Assembly: GCA_020058315.1 (NCBI GenBank)
Contig: JAGVEK010000523.1
Location: 1 to 5,784, forward strand
Source of the DNA: Candidatus Zixiibacteriota bacterium
Lineage (GTDB): Bacteria > Zixibacteria > MSB-5A5 > WJJR01
DNA: 5,784 nt
Reading direction: 5' to 3'
Under the pieces are notes generated by a model, which did not search any database, was not told the origin of the DNA, and saw only the letters and a list, made by a program, of their open reading frames with translations. The translations under genes and the position numbers were made by a program. This document shows, one piece after another, positions 5,455-5,784 of this stretch. The first letter of the stretch is position 1, and every line of letters begins with the position of its first letter.

Positions 5455-5483
5455 AATGTTGTCCAAAAGAACGGGCGGGTCAA
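5455..5483 (-). promoter_or_regulatory. Candidate promoter of the glutaminase-nadE unit
   Basis: On the minus strand, TTGACC (5483-5478) matches the -35 consensus at 5 of 6 positions. At 17 nt spacing, AACATT (5460-5455) matches -10 at only 3 of 6. Its location about 50 nt before ATG 5403 suits it to drive the five-gene unit, and supports that ATG over the one at 5589. Confidence 0.3.
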
Positions 5484-5554
5484 GAGAGGTGTCTGAGGGC
5501 CTTTCGACAGGATAACATCCGCATGATTCGGTGTGGTGGAATGTCAGAAAGTGA

Positions 5555-5584
5555 TTGACCCATCCCCGCCCGAACCCTGATGAT
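5555..5584 (+). promoter_or_regulatory. Candidate promoter of ssb
   Basis: TTGACC (5555-5560, 5 of 6) and GATGAT (5579-5584, 4 of 6) are 18 nt apart. Transcription would start near 5591, leaving a leader of about 80 nt that includes the hairpin before the ssb Shine-Dalgarno. It is the best match I found in this gap, but modest. Confidence 0.3.
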
Positions 5585-5639
5585 TGCATGGGGCTAGGGC
5601 ATATCGTGGTCGGAGTGCGTCAGGAACTCAGTTTCGGCC

Positions 5640-5658
5640 GTTCCGCGCCAAGCGGAAC
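5640..5658 (+). promoter_or_regulatory. Hairpin directly before the ssb ribosome-binding site
   Basis: GTTCCGC (5640-5646) and GCGGAAC (5652-5658) form a perfect 7-bp stem with loop GCCAA. It ends 2 nt before AGGAGG (5661-5666). An upstream GGAAC (5623-5627) can pair with the same GTTCC, so two mutually exclusive folds are possible. No T-tract follows, so it is not an intrinsic terminator. It could equally be a protein operator; the LexA patterns I know do not fit. Confidence 0.5.
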
Positions 5659-5673
5659 AGAGGAGGAGCAGTC

Positions 5674-5784
5674 ATGGCATCATTAAACCGCGTGGAGTTG
5701 ATCGGGAATCTGGGCAAGGATCCGGAGTTGAAGTACACGCCGTCGGGACAGGCGGTCGCAACCTTCAGCCTGAGATCGGAAGAG
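5674..5784 (+). CDS. ssb: Single-stranded DNA-binding protein (N-terminal part)
   Basis: The first 37 residues are present and the rest lies beyond the right edge. The start MASLNRVELIGNLGKDPE, then LKYTPSGQAVATFSLRS, is the standard opening of the bacterial SSB OB fold. SSB binds and protects single-stranded DNA in replication, recombination and repair, usually as a tetramer. AGGAGG (5661-5666), 7 nt before ATG 5674, makes the start secure. It is divergent from the glutaminase-nadE unit, with 270 bases between the two starts. A hairpin abuts the ribosome-binding site. The acidic C-terminal tail is not visible. Whether this is the main chromosomal SSB or a paralogue cannot be told from the visible part. 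Confidence 0.95.
   Translation, partial: MASLNRVELIGNLGKDPELKYTPSGQAVATFSLRSEE

Noticed and set aside
4115..5496. Long plus-strand open frames opposite nadE and the glutaminase
   Set aside because: They are shadows of the antisense genes: no motifs, Arg/Ser-rich translations, while the minus-strand frames carry complete catalytic signatures.
5404..5589. 62-codon N-terminal extension of the glutaminase from ATG 5589
   Set aside because: The extension shows no resemblance to the nitrilase family and covers the candidate promoter; the conserved domain starts exactly at ATG 5403.

Overview
The window is bacterial and of moderately high G+C. Coding is dense, most starts have clear Shine-Dalgarno sites, and the families (Lgt, RsmI, SSB, cold-shock proteins) are all bacterial. 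Lgt implies a lipoprotein-bearing envelope. I cannot name a phylum from the sequence. All genes are on the minus strand except the last, ssb, whose first 37 codons enter at the right edge on the plus strand.

Layout from left to right. Positions 1-178 hold the N-terminal part of a degenerate cold-shock-domain protein. Positions 254-520 hold a second, more canonical cold-shock protein with an N-terminal extension. Both genes carry the same leader element just before the Shine-Dalgarno: a stem with loop CCGTTT (gene sense) whose stem differs between copies by a paired, structure-preserving change. Positions 521-980 are non-coding. They hold the long leader and a candidate promoter of the second cold-shock gene, and an 11-bp inverted repeat just past the next gene.

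Positions 981-5403 hold five closely spaced minus-strand genes that look like one transcription unit. Read in gene order (right to left) they are a nitrilase-type glutaminase, NAD+ synthetase (nadE), rsmI (16S rRNA methyltransferase), a PAP2-superfamily membrane lipid phosphatase or phosphotransferase, and an Lgt-family prolipoprotein diacylglyceryl transferase. The glutaminase and nadE overlap as GTGA, so the usually fused glutamine-dependent NAD+ synthetase appears here as two coupled genes. The last two genes both act on membrane lipids. RsmI is an rRNA modifier with no obvious link to either theme.

Positions 5404-5673 are the divergent control region between the glutaminase and ssb. They contain candidate promoters in both directions and a hairpin directly before the ssb Shine-Dalgarno, with a competing upstream segment.

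Most of the window is housekeeping. The least ordinary items are the paired cold-shock leaders with their degenerate downstream protein, the split NAD+ synthetase, the substituted Lgt motifs, and the possible alternative pairing in the ssb leader. I found no mobile element, CRISPR array, tRNA or rRNA.
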